64,000 bases of DNA from an uncultured Cytophagales bacterium (GCA_938039675.1 CALHUI010000015.1:1-64000), one strand, 5' to 3'; numbered from the stretch's first letter, positions 16,930-26,238 are shown. Numbers and translations are program-made. Notes: a model not told the origin generated them from the sequence alone.

Positions 16930-17787
16930 ATGACTATGAGCAGAATTTTTCTTGCAGGCATTTGGATGTGCCTTACCGCATGTGGCATTGACCGGACTGA
17001 GGCAGAGCAACCCATTGCAAAAGTATATGACACCTATTTGATGCCATCTGATATTCAAAGCATTGTGTCGGATGCTGCAACGCCCGAAGACAGCTTGCGT
17101 ATTGTAAAAAGCTACGTGCAAACATGGGCGAAAACACAATTACTCTACCATGAGGCTGTAACTAATGCCAACCTGAACCTCGACGAAATAGAACGCCGCG
17201 TCATAGAGTATAAGTATCAGCTGATTACACACGCTTTTTTGCAGCAATACATTGCCGAAAATTTGGATACGCTGATTACCGACAACCAAATTCACGCTTA
17301 TTACGAATCCAACAAGGCAAATTTTGAATTGAAACAGAACATTGTCAAAGGGTTGTTGTTCAAAATAAGCGACCAAACACCCGATAAGGCAAAAGCATAT
17401 GCATGGTTGCGCAGCCGAAACCCCTCCGATTGGGAGCAGTTGCGCTCATATGCTTTCAGCTACACGCAAGACCCTGTGATAAGCGATACGACATGGATAC
17501 CGTTGGCAGACCTCATCCGCAACACGCCTTTGCGCAACGAAATAAAAAATGAGGTACAATTTTTGGCAACACAGCATTATGCAACCGCTACTGACGGCGA
17601 ATATTTTTACATGCTGAAAATTTTTGAGTACAAAATGGCAGACCAAACCTCTCCTCTTGAATTTGTGAAAGAACAAATACGCGATATTCTACTGAATCAG
17701 CGAAAAATGAGTTTACAACACCAATTGGAAGTATCTTTGTTAGAAAAAGCCAAACGGAACAATAATTACAAAATTACTGCTGACTAA
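16930..17787 (+). CDS. Peptidyl-prolyl isomerase-like lipoprotein (SurA/PpiD N-domain type)
   Basis: The 285 residues begin with a lipoprotein signal (lipobox L-T-A-C, mature Cys near residue 18). The rest resembles the SurA/PrsA N-terminal chaperone region, helical with I-x-x-Y-Y-E-S-N-K-A-N-F-E near residue 122 (the helix that precedes the parvulin domain), followed by a short, diverged parvulin-like region. The typical G-D-L-G-W/F loop of an active parvulin domain is missing, so it is probably a chaperone rather than an isomerase. A surA-type gene follows 52 nt downstream and in turn moxR, which fits outer-membrane protein biogenesis. Confidence 0.82.
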   Translation: MTMSRIFLAGIWMCLTACGIDRTEAEQPIAKVYDTYLMPSDIQSIVSDAATPEDSLRIVKSYVQTWAKTQLLYHEAVTNANLNLDEIERRVIEYKYQLITHAFLQQYIAENLDTLITDNQIHAYYESNKANFELKQNIVKGLLFKISDQTPDKAKAYAWLRSRNPSDWEQLRSYAFSYTQDPVISDTTWIPLADLIRNTPLRNEIKNEVQFLATQHYATATDGEYFYMLKIFEYKMADQTSPLEFVKEQIRDILLNQRKMSLQHQLEVSLLEKAKRNNNYKITAD

Positions 17788-17839
17788 AAAACGATAACCC
17801 GAGATTATCCATCTTTTCACATAAATTAAAACTGTGCTC

Positions 17840-19186
17840 ATGATGCGCAAAAATTTGATTACCTCATTGCTTGCATTTGCCCTGATGCTACCGCTTTTTG
17901 CTCAATCAGACGGGATAATTGTTGATAAAATTATCGTAAAGGTTAATGATTATATCATACTTAAATCCGACTTAGAAAAGGCCTATCAATCGGCGATAGA
18001 AAACACCCAGCAACAACTTCCGCCCGAAGCCAAGTGCCAGATATTGCAACAGTTGCTGATTAGCAAAATGTTAGTGGCCAAAGCAGAAATAGACTCTGTT
18101 ACGGTAAGCGATGTGGAAGTGAACAATAATTTAGACCGCCGCATGGCCTATTTTGAGCAACAGTTCGGCAGTTTGCAGAAAATAGAACAGGCGTACAATA
18201 AAACCATTGCACAGTTTAAAGAAGAACTCCGCCCTACTATTCAGGAGAATATGATTGTCAGCAAGATGCAGAACGAAATCACTAAGGATGTGGAGGTTAC
18301 GCCCCGTCAGGTAAAGCGATATTTTCACAGCATCCCTAAGGATAGTTTGCCCTACTTGCCAGCCGAGGTAGAGGTAGGAATGATTGTTCGCTATCCTGTG
18401 GTAAGCAAATCGGAAAAAGACAAAGTAAAAGCCAAATTGCGGGACTTTAAAAACCAGATTCTTTCGGGCAAAGCACGCTTTGAAGAACTGGCAAGCACCT
18501 ATTCCGAAGACCTTGGTTCGGCTTCCCGCGGCGGCGAGTTGGGTTTCCATGGTAGGGGAGAACTTGTGCCCCCCTATGAAGCAATGGCGCTGAGCTTAGA
18601 GCCGGGCGAAATTTCAGAACCTGTTGAGTCCGAATTTGGTATTCACATGATACAGTTGATAGAGCGCCGCGGTAATCGCTACAACTCGCGCCACATCCTG
18701 ATACGCCCCGAGCCTACCGAACAGGATATTAAAGATGCAGAAAAATATTTGGACAGCCTGCGTACAATTATTTTGAGCGGCAAACAGCCTTTTGAGAAAG
18801 TAGCACTTGCCCATTCAGATGATAAATCTACCAAAGCCTCGGGTGGTATTCTGCAAAATCCGGAAACAAAGAGTACCCACCTTTCCAAAGACGAGCTGGA
18901 ATACTCGATATTTATGACATTAGATACCATGAAAGTTGGCAGTATTACGCGTCCGTTGCGTTTCCGCACCGATGACGGTAAAAACGCTGTGCGCATTTTG
19001 TACTTCAAAAGCCGTATTCCGCCGCATCAACTCAATTTGGAAATGGATTATCAGAAAATTCAGGCAGCAGCCTTGCAAGAGGAGCGCAATAAAGTACTGG
19101 CAAAATGGTTTAATCGCACCAAAAGTCAGTTGTTTATAGATATAGACCCTGAATATGACCGCTGCAAACTGTTAGAGGGTTTTTAA
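17840..19186 (+). CDS. SurA-type periplasmic chaperone / peptidyl-prolyl isomerase
   Basis: The start is set at the ATG at 17840 (a GTG two codons upstream is less likely). A signal peptide ends near LPLFAQ. The 448 residues then have a SurA N-terminal domain (VDKIIVKVNDYIILKSDLE near residue 27) and two parvulin domains (about 175-275 and 280-385), the first with FEELASTYSED and GGELGFHGRGELVPPYE, a well-preserved active-site pattern. SurA escorts outer-membrane beta-barrels to the BAM machinery. Its position between a related lipoprotein and moxR supports a periplasmic folding operon. Confidence 0.92.
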   Translation: MMRKNLITSLLAFALMLPLFAQSDGIIVDKIIVKVNDYIILKSDLEKAYQSAIENTQQQLPPEAKCQILQQLLISKMLVAKAEIDSVTVSDVEVNNNLDRRMAYFEQQFGSLQKIEQAYNKTIAQFKEELRPTIQENMIVSKMQNEITKDVEVTPRQVKRYFHSIPKDSLPYLPAEVEVGMIVRYPVVSKSEKDKVKAKLRDFKNQILSGKARFEELASTYSEDLGSASRGGELGFHGRGELVPPYEAMALSLEPGEISEPVESEFGIHMIQLIERRGNRYNSRHILIRPEPTEQDIKDAEKYLDSLRTIILSGKQPFEKVALAHSDDKSTKASGGILQNPETKSTHLSKDELEYSIFMTLDTMKVGSITRPLRFRTDDGKNAVRILYFKSRIPPHQLNLEMDYQKIQAAALQEERNKVLAKWFNRTKSQLFIDIDPEYDRCKLLEGF

Positions 19187-19243
19187 AATTTTCCCTAACT
19201 TGTAGTCTTTCACAGCTAACTAATTCATAAAAAAAACACACCA

Positions 19244-20215
19244 ATGTCGGAAGTTAAGTTCACATCAGATGTTGCCGCCGCTGAGGCTCTTCATAGAGCT
19301 TTTGAGAAACTGAATGCAGAAATCACCAAAGTTATTATCGGGCAGGATGAAGTAATTCGCTTGTTAGTAACTGCCATTTTTTGTCAGGGGCATTGCCTGC
19401 TGGTAGGCGTACCGGGGCTTGCTAAAACGCTTCTTATCCAAACGCTTGCCAAAGCATTGGATTTAAAGTTCAACCGTATTCAGTTTACGCCCGACCTGAT
19501 GCCTTCCGATATTCTGGGAGCGGAGACGCTGGATAAAGACCGAAATTTCCGATTTATCCGCGGCCCTATCTTCGCCAATGTTATTCTGGCAGACGAAATT
19601 AACCGAACTCCACCCAAAACCCAGGCCGCTTTGCTGGAATCTATGCAGGAGTATGCCGTAACTGTTGCCGGACAGTCTCATGCCTTAGACCGCCCGTTCT
19701 TTGTGTTGGCTACCCAGAACCCCATTGAGCAAGAAGGAACTTATCCGTTGCCCGAAGCGCAGTTAGACCGCTTTATGTTCAATATCTGGTTAGATTATCC
19801 GACTTATCACGCCGAGCTGGAAATTGTTAAAAACACAACTTCAAATAAAACCAATGAAATTGTGCCGGTGCTCCATGTCAACGAAATTATCGCCTTCCAG
19901 CAGTTGGTGCGCAAAGTACCCGTTGCTGACAATGTGATAGAGTATGCGGTAAAACTGGTACACAAAACCCGCCCCGGCAAAGAACTGGCAGCCACCACAG
20001 CCAACGATTATCTGGAATGGGGTGCAGGGCCGCGTGCTTCGCAGAATCTCATTTTGGCAGCCAAATGCAATGCGCTGCTCAACGGCAAATATTCGCCCGA
20101 TATAGAAGATGTTCAGGCAGTTGCCATACCTGTATTACGCCATCGCATCGTCCGTAACTTCAAAGCCGAAGCCGAAGGAATTACAGTTGAAAATATTATC
20201 AAACGTTTGATGTAA
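19244..20215 (+). CDS. MoxR-family AAA+ ATPase
   Basis: The 323 residues show the MoxR marks: Walker A GVPGLAKTLL near residue 50, Walker B ILADEINRTPPK near 110, sensor 1 ATQNPIEQEGTYPLPEAQLDRF near 159-180 and the C-terminal lid helices. MoxR proteins act as chaperones, often with VWA-domain partners in Bacteroidota Bat operons. No VWA or Bat gene is next to it; the next gene is an acyltransferase. It is probably in one transcript with the surA-like gene (57 nt gap). Confidence 0.93.
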   Translation: MSEVKFTSDVAAAEALHRAFEKLNAEITKVIIGQDEVIRLLVTAIFCQGHCLLVGVPGLAKTLLIQTLAKALDLKFNRIQFTPDLMPSDILGAETLDKDRNFRFIRGPIFANVILADEINRTPPKTQAALLESMQEYAVTVAGQSHALDRPFFVLATQNPIEQEGTYPLPEAQLDRFMFNIWLDYPTYHAELEIVKNTTSNKTNEIVPVLHVNEIIAFQQLVRKVPVADNVIEYAVKLVHKTRPGKELAATTANDYLEWGAGPRASQNLILAAKCNALLNGKYSPDIEDVQAVAIPVLRHRIVRNFKAEAEGITVENIIKRLM

Positions 20216-20260
20216 GGTTTGCCGTTGCTTGTAGAGAATGTAAACATATTAACTTAACAT

Positions 20261-22033
20261 ATGCCAGATAGAACACTCATCAGTCCTGAAGAATTTGCGC
20301 GCTCGCTGAATTTAGATAAACTGCAATTGCAGTTGCTGGCTAAGCCGTTGATGAAATTGCTCAAATTAGACAAGATTAATGAGGTCTATAACGAGGCAGC
20401 CCGTTTTGACGGCGTAGGCTTTGTGGACAGAGGGCTAGAAATGTTTCAGGTTAAATATGAAATCATAGAGGGAGAGGAAGCTAATATTCCCCGCACAGGG
20501 CCTTTTATTGTGGTTGCCAATCACCCCTACGGCGGCATAGATGGCCTGATTCTGATGTCTATTTTCAATAAAATACGCCCCGATTTCCGTTTGATGGCCA
20601 ATTACCTGCTCAATGCTTTTGAGCCTATCCAACATTATTTCATTCCTGTCAATCCTTTTGACAGTGCTAAGAACAAGCAAGTCAATATTACAGGGGTTAA
20701 AAAGGTTTTAGAGCATATTAAGCAAAACAGTCCGGTCGGAATTTTTCCGGCGGGCGAAGTTTCCGCTTATCAGCCCGACAGCAAAAAAATTACCGACAAG
20801 CAGTGGCATCCGCTGGTAGGTAAAATTATTCAGAAAGCCAAAGTAGATGTGGTGCCTGTATATTTTTCAGGGCATAACAGCGTGTTTTTCAATATTTTAG
20901 GCATCATACATCCCAATTTGAGAACTGCGCGGCTGCCTTCCGAAATGCTTAACAAAACGGAAAACAAAATTCAGGTGCGTATAGGCAAGCCTATTCCGTA
21001 CGACGAGCTGAGCAGTTTTGAAGATAGCGACCAGATGCTGCGATATTTGCGTGCACGCACCTATGCGCTGGGTTCTTCGCTGAAACTCAAACCGTTTTTC
21101 CGAAATCCGTTTAAGCGCGTGTCAGAGCCAGAGCCTATTGTTCCGCCCGTTGCCGTTGAGTTGCTGGAAGCAGATATTGCGCAAATACGCGCAACAGACC
21201 TGCTGACTACGCACGGCAATTACGAGGTTTTTTTTTCGGAAGCAACAGCCATTCCCAATGTCCTGCGCGAAATAGGCCGCCTGCGCGAAATTACCTTCCG
21301 CGAGGAAGGCGAAGGCACTAACCACAGCATTGATATTGACGAGTACGATGTGCATTACCACCACCTGTTTATTTGGGATAACGAGGCAAAGCGCATTGTA
21401 GGTGCGTATCGGATGGGCAAAGGCAAAGAACTGTATGCAAAATTTAAAATCAAAGGATTTTATTTGAGTACCTTGTTTAAAATTGATAAAAAATTTGCCT
21501 TTTTGCTTAAAAAATCAATTGAAATGGGTCGTTCCTTTATTGTGAAGGACTATCAGCGCAAGCACGTATCGCTTATGTTGCTTTGGAAAGGCGTACTCAT
21601 TATTCTGCGCAGATTCCCCGAATATCGCTATCTCATCGGCCCTGTCAGCATTAGCAACACGTTTTCAAACTTGGCAAAAGAGTTGGTCGTTAAGGTGATT
21701 AAGGATAATTATTTTGACTATGAACTTGCCAAATATGTAAAGCCGCGCCGCAAGTTTGAACCTAAACTTAAAGACGATTCAGATGCATTGTTATTACCTA
21801 AGTTTCAGGATATCAAAGAGTTGGATTTGTTAATCTCTGCCATAGAATCATCACATAGCAAACTACCTGTGCTACTGAAAAAGTATATCTTGCAGCTCAA
21901 TGCAAAAATTATTGGCTTTAACATAGACCCTAATTTTAACAATGCGTTGGACGGCTTCATTGTAATGGACTTTGAAAAAGTGCCGGAAGAAGTATTGCGA
22001 ATGGTAGGTAAAGACGTAGCAGCAAATGACTGA
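20261..22033 (+). CDS. OlsF-like bifunctional acyltransferase (aminolipid synthesis)
   Basis: The 590 residues join two domains. Residues about 60-265 are a PlsC-type O-acyltransferase with NHPYGGID (an H-x5-D form of the NHx4D box) and FPAGEVSAY (second box). Residues about 300-520 are a GNAT-like N-acyltransferase (REITFREEGEGTNHSIDIDEYD near 340, RIVGAYRMGKGKEL near 372). This order is that of OlsF, which makes ornithine lipids in Flavobacterium and Serratia; relatives make glycine lipids in Bacteroides from separate genes. The amino acid head group cannot be told from sequence. The Nudix gene overlaps its end by 8 nt. Confidence 0.88.
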   Translation: MPDRTLISPEEFARSLNLDKLQLQLLAKPLMKLLKLDKINEVYNEAARFDGVGFVDRGLEMFQVKYEIIEGEEANIPRTGPFIVVANHPYGGIDGLILMSIFNKIRPDFRLMANYLLNAFEPIQHYFIPVNPFDSAKNKQVNITGVKKVLEHIKQNSPVGIFPAGEVSAYQPDSKKITDKQWHPLVGKIIQKAKVDVVPVYFSGHNSVFFNILGIIHPNLRTARLPSEMLNKTENKIQVRIGKPIPYDELSSFEDSDQMLRYLRARTYALGSSLKLKPFFRNPFKRVSEPEPIVPPVAVELLEADIAQIRATDLLTTHGNYEVFFSEATAIPNVLREIGRLREITFREEGEGTNHSIDIDEYDVHYHHLFIWDNEAKRIVGAYRMGKGKELYAKFKIKGFYLSTLFKIDKKFAFLLKKSIEMGRSFIVKDYQRKHVSLMLLWKGVLIILRRFPEYRYLIGPVSISNTFSNLAKELVVKVIKDNYFDYELAKYVKPRRKFEPKLKDDSDALLLPKFQDIKELDLLISAIESSHSKLPVLLKKYILQLNAKIIGFNIDPNFNNALDGFIVMDFEKVPEEVLRMVGKDVAAND

Positions 22034-22502
22034 TTTATCGGCATACAGCGGCAGGGTGCGTGTGCGAGTCGGCGGTATTTGCGTAGAGAATGACCGTATC
22101 TTGTTGCTCCGGCTTCAAAACTTTGGTACGGCAGGCCATTTTTGGCTACCTCCGGGTGGCGGCGTGCAATTCGGCGAAATGCTCGAAGATGCGCTTTGCA
22201 GAGAGTTTGCTGAAGAAACGGGCTTACAGATAGCTACTGAGCGTTTTATTTGTGCCAATCAGGTGATTAAGCCGCCGCTTCATGCAGTTGAATTTTTTTT
22301 TAGTGTAAAAATTATTTCCGGCAGCCTGCAAATAGGCACAGACCCCGAGTTGCCTTCAGACAGGCAAAGAATAGACCGCGTAGAGTGGCTCACATGGAAC
22401 CAAATCCGGCAATTACCGCCTGAAACCTGTCACAATCTTTTTCATAAGTGCCAAACCCTGACCGATTTTTTACAACTTCAGGGCATCTATCACCTAATTT
22501 AA
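22026..22502 (+). CDS. Nudix hydrolase
   Basis: The 158 residues carry a full Nudix box (G-x5-E-x7-R-E-F-A-E-E-T-G-L) near residues 49-71, so metal-dependent hydrolysis of a nucleoside-diphosphate-linked substrate is expected. The substrate is unknown. The start overlaps the end of the acyltransferase gene by 8 nt, showing cotranscription and probable translational coupling. The N-terminus (VRVRVGGICVENDRILLLRL) is a regular Nudix beta strand, which supports this start. Confidence 0.93.
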   Translation: MTDLSAYSGRVRVRVGGICVENDRILLLRLQNFGTAGHFWLPPGGGVQFGEMLEDALCREFAEETGLQIATERFICANQVIKPPLHAVEFFFSVKIISGSLQIGTDPELPSDRQRIDRVEWLTWNQIRQLPPETCHNLFHKCQTLTDFLQLQGIYHLI

Positions 22503-22507
22503 ACGAA

Positions 22508-22840
22508 ATGAACGAACTGGAAGAGGTTTGTACCCTTTTGGGGCAACATTTGGATATTGACAGCCACGAACTTCAACCGCTTTTTGCCGCTACAAGCGAG
22601 GAAATATTGCTCGGCAAACTGACAGAGTTAGTACGCTATCTATTGGATAACGACCGGCATCGGCTTTTTGCTGCTGCTTATCGGATAGACATCAGCGAGC
22701 GCATGTTATGTCAGGCTATTCACTCGGGCACATCAGATATGGTAGCACTCAATATTGCCGCTTTGATTATCCGGCGCGAAAAGCAAAAGATAGAAACGCG
22801 CCGCCGCTATAGGCAGGACAATAATTTGCTGACCGATTAG
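22508..22840 (+). CDS. Small conserved protein of unknown function
   Basis: The start MNELEEVCTLL at 22508, 5 nt after the Nudix stop, is preferred over an upstream in-frame ATG at 22448 that lies inside the Nudix gene. The 110 residues are helical and acidic with a basic end (RREKQKIETRRRYRQ), with no signal or membrane segment. I do not recognise the family. It ends the 16.9-22.8 kb operon and its TAG overlaps the stop of the convergent RluA gene by 3-4 nt. Confidence 0.78.
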   Translation: MNELEEVCTLLGQHLDIDSHELQPLFAATSEEILLGKLTELVRYLLDNDRHRLFAAAYRIDISERMLCQAIHSGTSDMVALNIAALIIRREKQKIETRRRYRQDNNLLTD

Positions 22841-23532
22841 CCGATTACACCCTGAAACAGTTTCCATACAGGCCGTTCAAAAGGCGGCGGTGCGGTAAAT
22901 GTTACCTGCATTTTTTGCACCGGATGCTCAAAACTGATGCGGTAAGCATGAAGGCAAATGGCACCGGGGCTGTCCTGCACTTTTGAACCGTACTTAGCAT
23001 CGCCCCAGATAGGGCATCCCATAGCCGATAACTGCACCCGAATTTGATGTCCTCGCCCGGTAAGCGGTCTAATTTCAATGAGCGACTTGTCGCCAATGAC
23101 AGCAGCTAACTGATAATCAAGCTCGGCGCGGTCGCTGTTTTTTACCTCTTGCGCATGTGCACGGCTGATATTGGTTTTCGGGTTCTTGGTAAGCCAATGC
23201 ACCAATTTGCCGTTTTGGTTTTCAGGTTTGCGGCTGCTGATGGCAAGGTAGGTTTTTTGCACCTGTCGGCTGCGGAAAATTTCGTTCATGCGTGCCAGTG
23301 CTTTTGATGTTTTGGCAAGAACCATCAGCCCGCTGACAGGGCGGTCTAAACGATGCACCAATCCGCAAAAAATATTGCCGGGTTTGTTGTATTTATCTCT
23401 TAAATACTCTTTTGCATAATCTGTAATTGCCCAATCACCCGTCAGGTCGCCTTGCGAAGGTATGCCGCTCTTTTTATTGACCACCAGTAGGTGGTTATCT
23501 TCGTAAACTATGGTAAAGGGGGAAGATTTCAT
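22837..23532 (-). CDS. RluA-family pseudouridine synthase
   Basis: The enzyme isomerises specific uridines in rRNA or tRNA. The start is placed at MKSSPFTIVYEDNHLL (23532), which gives 231 residues and a TAATG overlap with the upstream PAQR gene. The catalytic Asp is in GLVHRLDRPVSGLMVLAKT near residue 65, with RPLTGRGHQIRVQLSAMGCPIWGD near 157-180. There is no S4 domain, so it is the short form (RluA/TruC-like). The exact target base cannot be assigned. Confidence 0.92.
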   Translation of the reverse strand: MKSSPFTIVYEDNHLLVVNKKSGIPSQGDLTGDWAITDYAKEYLRDKYNKPGNIFCGLVHRLDRPVSGLMVLAKTSKALARMNEIFRSRQVQKTYLAISSRKPENQNGKLVHWLTKNPKTNISRAHAQEVKNSDRAELDYQLAAVIGDKSLIEIRPLTGRGHQIRVQLSAMGCPIWGDAKYGSKVQDSPGAICLHAYRISFEHPVQKMQVTFTAPPPFERPVWKLFQGVIG

Positions 23533-24209
23533 TATTGCGGATAACTGTAAAAAAAGATGGCGAAAAAGTGGCAAATGCCGCCGCCCAATACGAATAAATG
23601 CCAGATGGCGTGATTAAAGCGAAGTTTTTCCCACAGGTAGAAAATTGTGCCGGCAGAGAACAAGAGGCCGCCCGCAACAATTAACAAAATACCGTTCAGA
23701 GGAATAGCTTCATACATGGGTTTGGCGGCTATAACTGCCAACCAGCCCATAACCAAGTAAATAGCCGTCGAAAGTATTTTAAATTTACCTGTAAAAAAAA
23801 TTTTGAAGACGATGCCGGCCAATGCAATTCCCCAAACCATCCACAGTAGTAAATCGCCCCACCATCGGTCAATAGTAATCATGGCAAAGGGGGTGTAAGT
23901 TCCGGCAATCATCAGATAAATTCCGATATGGTCAATTACCTGTAATCGCTTTTTAAAGGCTTCGTGCTTGGAACTATGATAAAGCGTTGATGCAAGAAAG
24001 AGAAAGAAAATACCAACTCCGTAGATAATAAAACTGAGCAACAAGCGCTGATTTTGAACATTCAGTGCTTTTTCAATCAACAACCAACTGCCAATTAGGC
24101 TTAGCAGTGCCCCCAAGCCGTGTGTCAGTGCATTGGCAAACTCTTCGTGTTGTTCGGTTAAGTACTTTTTCACTGAAAACTTTATTAAATCCAGAACAAA
24201 CATACGCAT
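23532..24209 (-). CDS. PAQR / hemolysin III-family membrane protein
   Basis: About 225 residues with seven hydrophobic helices match the bacterial hemolysin III/YqfA branch of the PAQR family. Key marks are EEFANALTHGLGA near the N-terminus, LYHSSKHEAFKK (the conserved S and H), IDHIGIYLMIAGTYTPF and a final HLFVLGGGICHFFAIF, whose His and Asp residues form the metal site. Members are proposed to work as lipid-linked hydrolases or regulators; the hemolysin name is historical. The start is uncertain: ATGs at 24239, 24209 and 24203 are in frame. It is coupled to the RluA gene by a TAATG overlap. Confidence 0.9.
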   Translation of the reverse strand: MRMFVLDLIKFSVKKYLTEQHEEFANALTHGLGALLSLIGSWLLIEKALNVQNQRLLLSFIIYGVGIFFLFLASTLYHSSKHEAFKKRLQVIDHIGIYLMIAGTYTPFAMITIDRWWGDLLLWMVWGIALAGIVFKIFFTGKFKILSTAIYLVMGWLAVIAAKPMYEAIPLNGILLIVAGGLLFSAGTIFYLWEKLRFNHAIWHLFVLGGGICHFFAIFFYSYPQ

Positions 24210-24294
24210 GAAAATTGTTAAAAATATGTGATATTGCATCTGCAATGCTTAATTTTACGTACATGCTGATACAACCCATTAAACTTCCGTGCTT

Positions 24295-25374
24295 ATGAAG
24301 AAGTTATTGCTTGCTTTAACAACTATCTGCCTTGCGGGCAGCAGCCATTGGCTGATGGCGCAAGAGTATGACGATGTATATTTTACTCCTAAAGACAGAG
24401 AAAAAGTGGCTTATTCCAATGCCGCTTTAACTCAACCGACAGTTTTAGGAACTGCTAACACAGCGTTTGCCAATGATCCCGTGAAATCAAAGTTTGCGAA
24501 CCCCGAATTCAGAGAAAGTGCACAAGGAAGCAACATTTCCATATTGCCATATTTCCGTAAGGACTATAATCAAAACAATACTTTTGCCGGTGCTTACCGC
24601 AACTGGAACGCACCTGCAACCGGTGGCTTTTGGAACAATGGCTGGAACATATCGTTTGGCAATGCTGCTTTTTGGGGAATATCGCCATTTATGACTGCAC
24701 GCATGAATATGTGGGGCATAAGCCCGATGATGATGGGGTGGAACGACCTTTGGATGATGAACCGTATGATGATGTGGGATCCTCTCTGGGGTACAAGTAT
24801 GATGTCGCCATGGAGTATGAGCCCGATAATGATGGGGTGGAACGACCCTTGGATGATGAATCGTATGATGATGTGGGATCCACTCTGGGGTAATGCCTGG
24901 GGCATGAACAGTTTCTGGAATCCTTATTTCCGCCCCGGTGTATTAGTGATTGATAGAAAAGTGACAAATAACGTACAATATGGTGCCCGTACAGACCGCA
25001 GCGGCGTTCATACACCTGTGCGCCCCCGCGCCGATGAATACGCTCGCAGCGGCAGGACAGAAGAGAACACTGTGCGAAGCAGTCGCTACGGTAGCTTTGA
25101 CAATTCAAGTGCCGGCCGTGGAGCATATACCACCAATGAGTATAACTCCGGTCGTTCTTCCGGCTATGCGGGTCGGAGTGAGTGGGCTACGGGTCGTTCA
25201 TCCAACTATGAATACCGTCAGTCGGGCTACAATAGCGATGGTTTCCGCAACTCAAACTACAACAGCGGAAGCCTGAACAGCGGCAGAAGCAGTGGTTTCG
25301 GAGGTAGTTATGGCGGCAGCAGCGGCGGTGGATATGGGCGCTCTGCCGGCAGTCGCGGCGGTCGCGGTAACTAA
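24295..25374 (+). CDS. Secreted Met/Trp-rich and Gly/Ser-rich protein
   Basis: The ATG at 24295 gives MKKLLLALTTICLAGSSHWLMAQ, a signal peptide; a GTG two codons earlier is less likely. The mature protein (about 337 residues) has three zones: an N-terminal YDDVYFTPKDRE segment, a central Met/Trp/Asn/Pro-rich part with a 33-residue tandem repeat (M-M-G-W-N-D-x-W-M-M-N-R-M-M-M-W-D-P-L-W-G), and a low-complexity Ser/Gly/Arg/Tyr tail. No T9SS tail or lipobox is seen. Function is unknown; a structural or metal-binding envelope role is possible because of the many Met residues. It ends at a strong terminator. Confidence 0.82.
   Translation: MKKLLLALTTICLAGSSHWLMAQEYDDVYFTPKDREKVAYSNAALTQPTVLGTANTAFANDPVKSKFANPEFRESAQGSNISILPYFRKDYNQNNTFAGAYRNWNAPATGGFWNNGWNISFGNAAFWGISPFMTARMNMWGISPMMMGWNDLWMMNRMMMWDPLWGTSMMSPWSMSPIMMGWNDPWMMNRMMMWDPLWGNAWGMNSFWNPYFRPGVLVIDRKVTNNVQYGARTDRSGVHTPVRPRADEYARSGRTEENTVRSSRYGSFDNSSAGRGAYTTNEYNSGRSSGYAGRSEWATGRSSNYEYRQSGYNSDGFRNSNYNSGSLNSGRSSGFGGSYGGSSGGGYGRSAGSRGGRGN
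24721..24894 (+). repeat. 99-bp tandem repeat within the Met/Trp-rich gene
   Basis: Units start at 24721 and 24820 (period 99 nt, 33 codons) and differ at only a few bases over about 75 nt. Codon phase is kept, so it is a protein repeat. Confidence 0.85.
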
Positions 25375-25398
25375 GCCCTCTTCACATACAGAACATAC

Positions 25399-25434
25399 AT
25401 CAAAAAAGCCATCCTGCGGGGTGGCTTTTTTGAT
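25399..25434. terminator. Bidirectional terminator
   Basis: A 16-bp stem (ATCAAAAAAGCCATCC with its partner ending GGCTTTTTTGAT, one G-T pair) has a short loop and T-runs on both strands. It serves the Met/Trp-rich gene and anything read from the right. Confidence 0.87.
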
Positions 25435-25489
25435 GAGGTTCAATTGGTTTTTACTATTTAATTTAATACGCTGTCCGAAGAAGCTAAAA

Positions 25490-26237
25490 TTTAAACGCCA
25501 CGGAAGCCGTCGGGCTGCTGAAAATCAGCGTTGTTATACCCATCAATGGCAACTCTGTTTACTATGCGATAATCACCCGCAACGGCAATTTTCATAAAGC
25601 CTGTGATATTTATTTCTGCTACCACTTCTGGCGTTACAACGTAAATATGTCGGAGCAGAAATTTGGGCGGGCATTAAAGTCGTTGTCATACAAAGAAACA
25701 TTGCCCCAACCCATTTTAGCACTTGCAGTAGTTGAAGCATGCCTGTGTACGGCTGTTCGTACCCAATTGGCCAAAGAAGGTAAAGCACACCTGCACCTGT
25801 GATGCGATAGCCGACCAATTGTCCACGCTCAAATACGGGAACTATTAGCCCTGAAACCGTCCGCTGTGCCGCCTGACCGTTTTGCAGTTGCATTTGTGCA
25901 TTGATAAGTTCGCCTTGCGGATTAAACACTCTGTCCTGCAATATGGACAGCGTGCTCATATGGCGGTGCAGGAGCGGGGCGCGGTGGCGTAGGAGCAACG
26001 GATGCCAACGAGGTCAAAGGTTGCAAAGCGCAATTTCCTACATCCGTGCCCACCAGCGAAAGACCCGTTACCGTTACGGGTTTACTTGTGCCTGCGTTTT
26101 TATCGTTGAAGGCAAAAGTTGTCCCTGCGGTGTTTAGCGTTACTACATCGCTGCCGATGATATCCGTCAAAGTAGCCGTGCCGCTCACGGTTGCCGCATT
26201 CTGCCTATAATCAAAAAACGACTGCTTCTGCATATGG
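25490..26237 (-). pseudogene. Decayed YDG-domain surface protein
   Basis: Between the terminator and pyrC the - strand holds protein-like pieces in different frames. The frame at 25922-26237 reads a YDG-type repeat (ATVSGTATLTDIIGSDVV ... FNDKNAGTSKPVTVTG), as found in large adhesin-like proteins. The frame at about 25640-25985 reads RVFNPQGELINAQMQLQNGQ and more. A third frame near 25500-25640 reads VVTPEVVAEINITGFMKIA and GDYRIVNRVAIDGYNNADF. No single start and stop joins them. The ATG at 26251 lies within the pyrC end and is probably chance. I infer a truncated, frameshifted remnant of a secreted YDG protein. Confidence 0.6.
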
Positions 26238-26238
26238 G

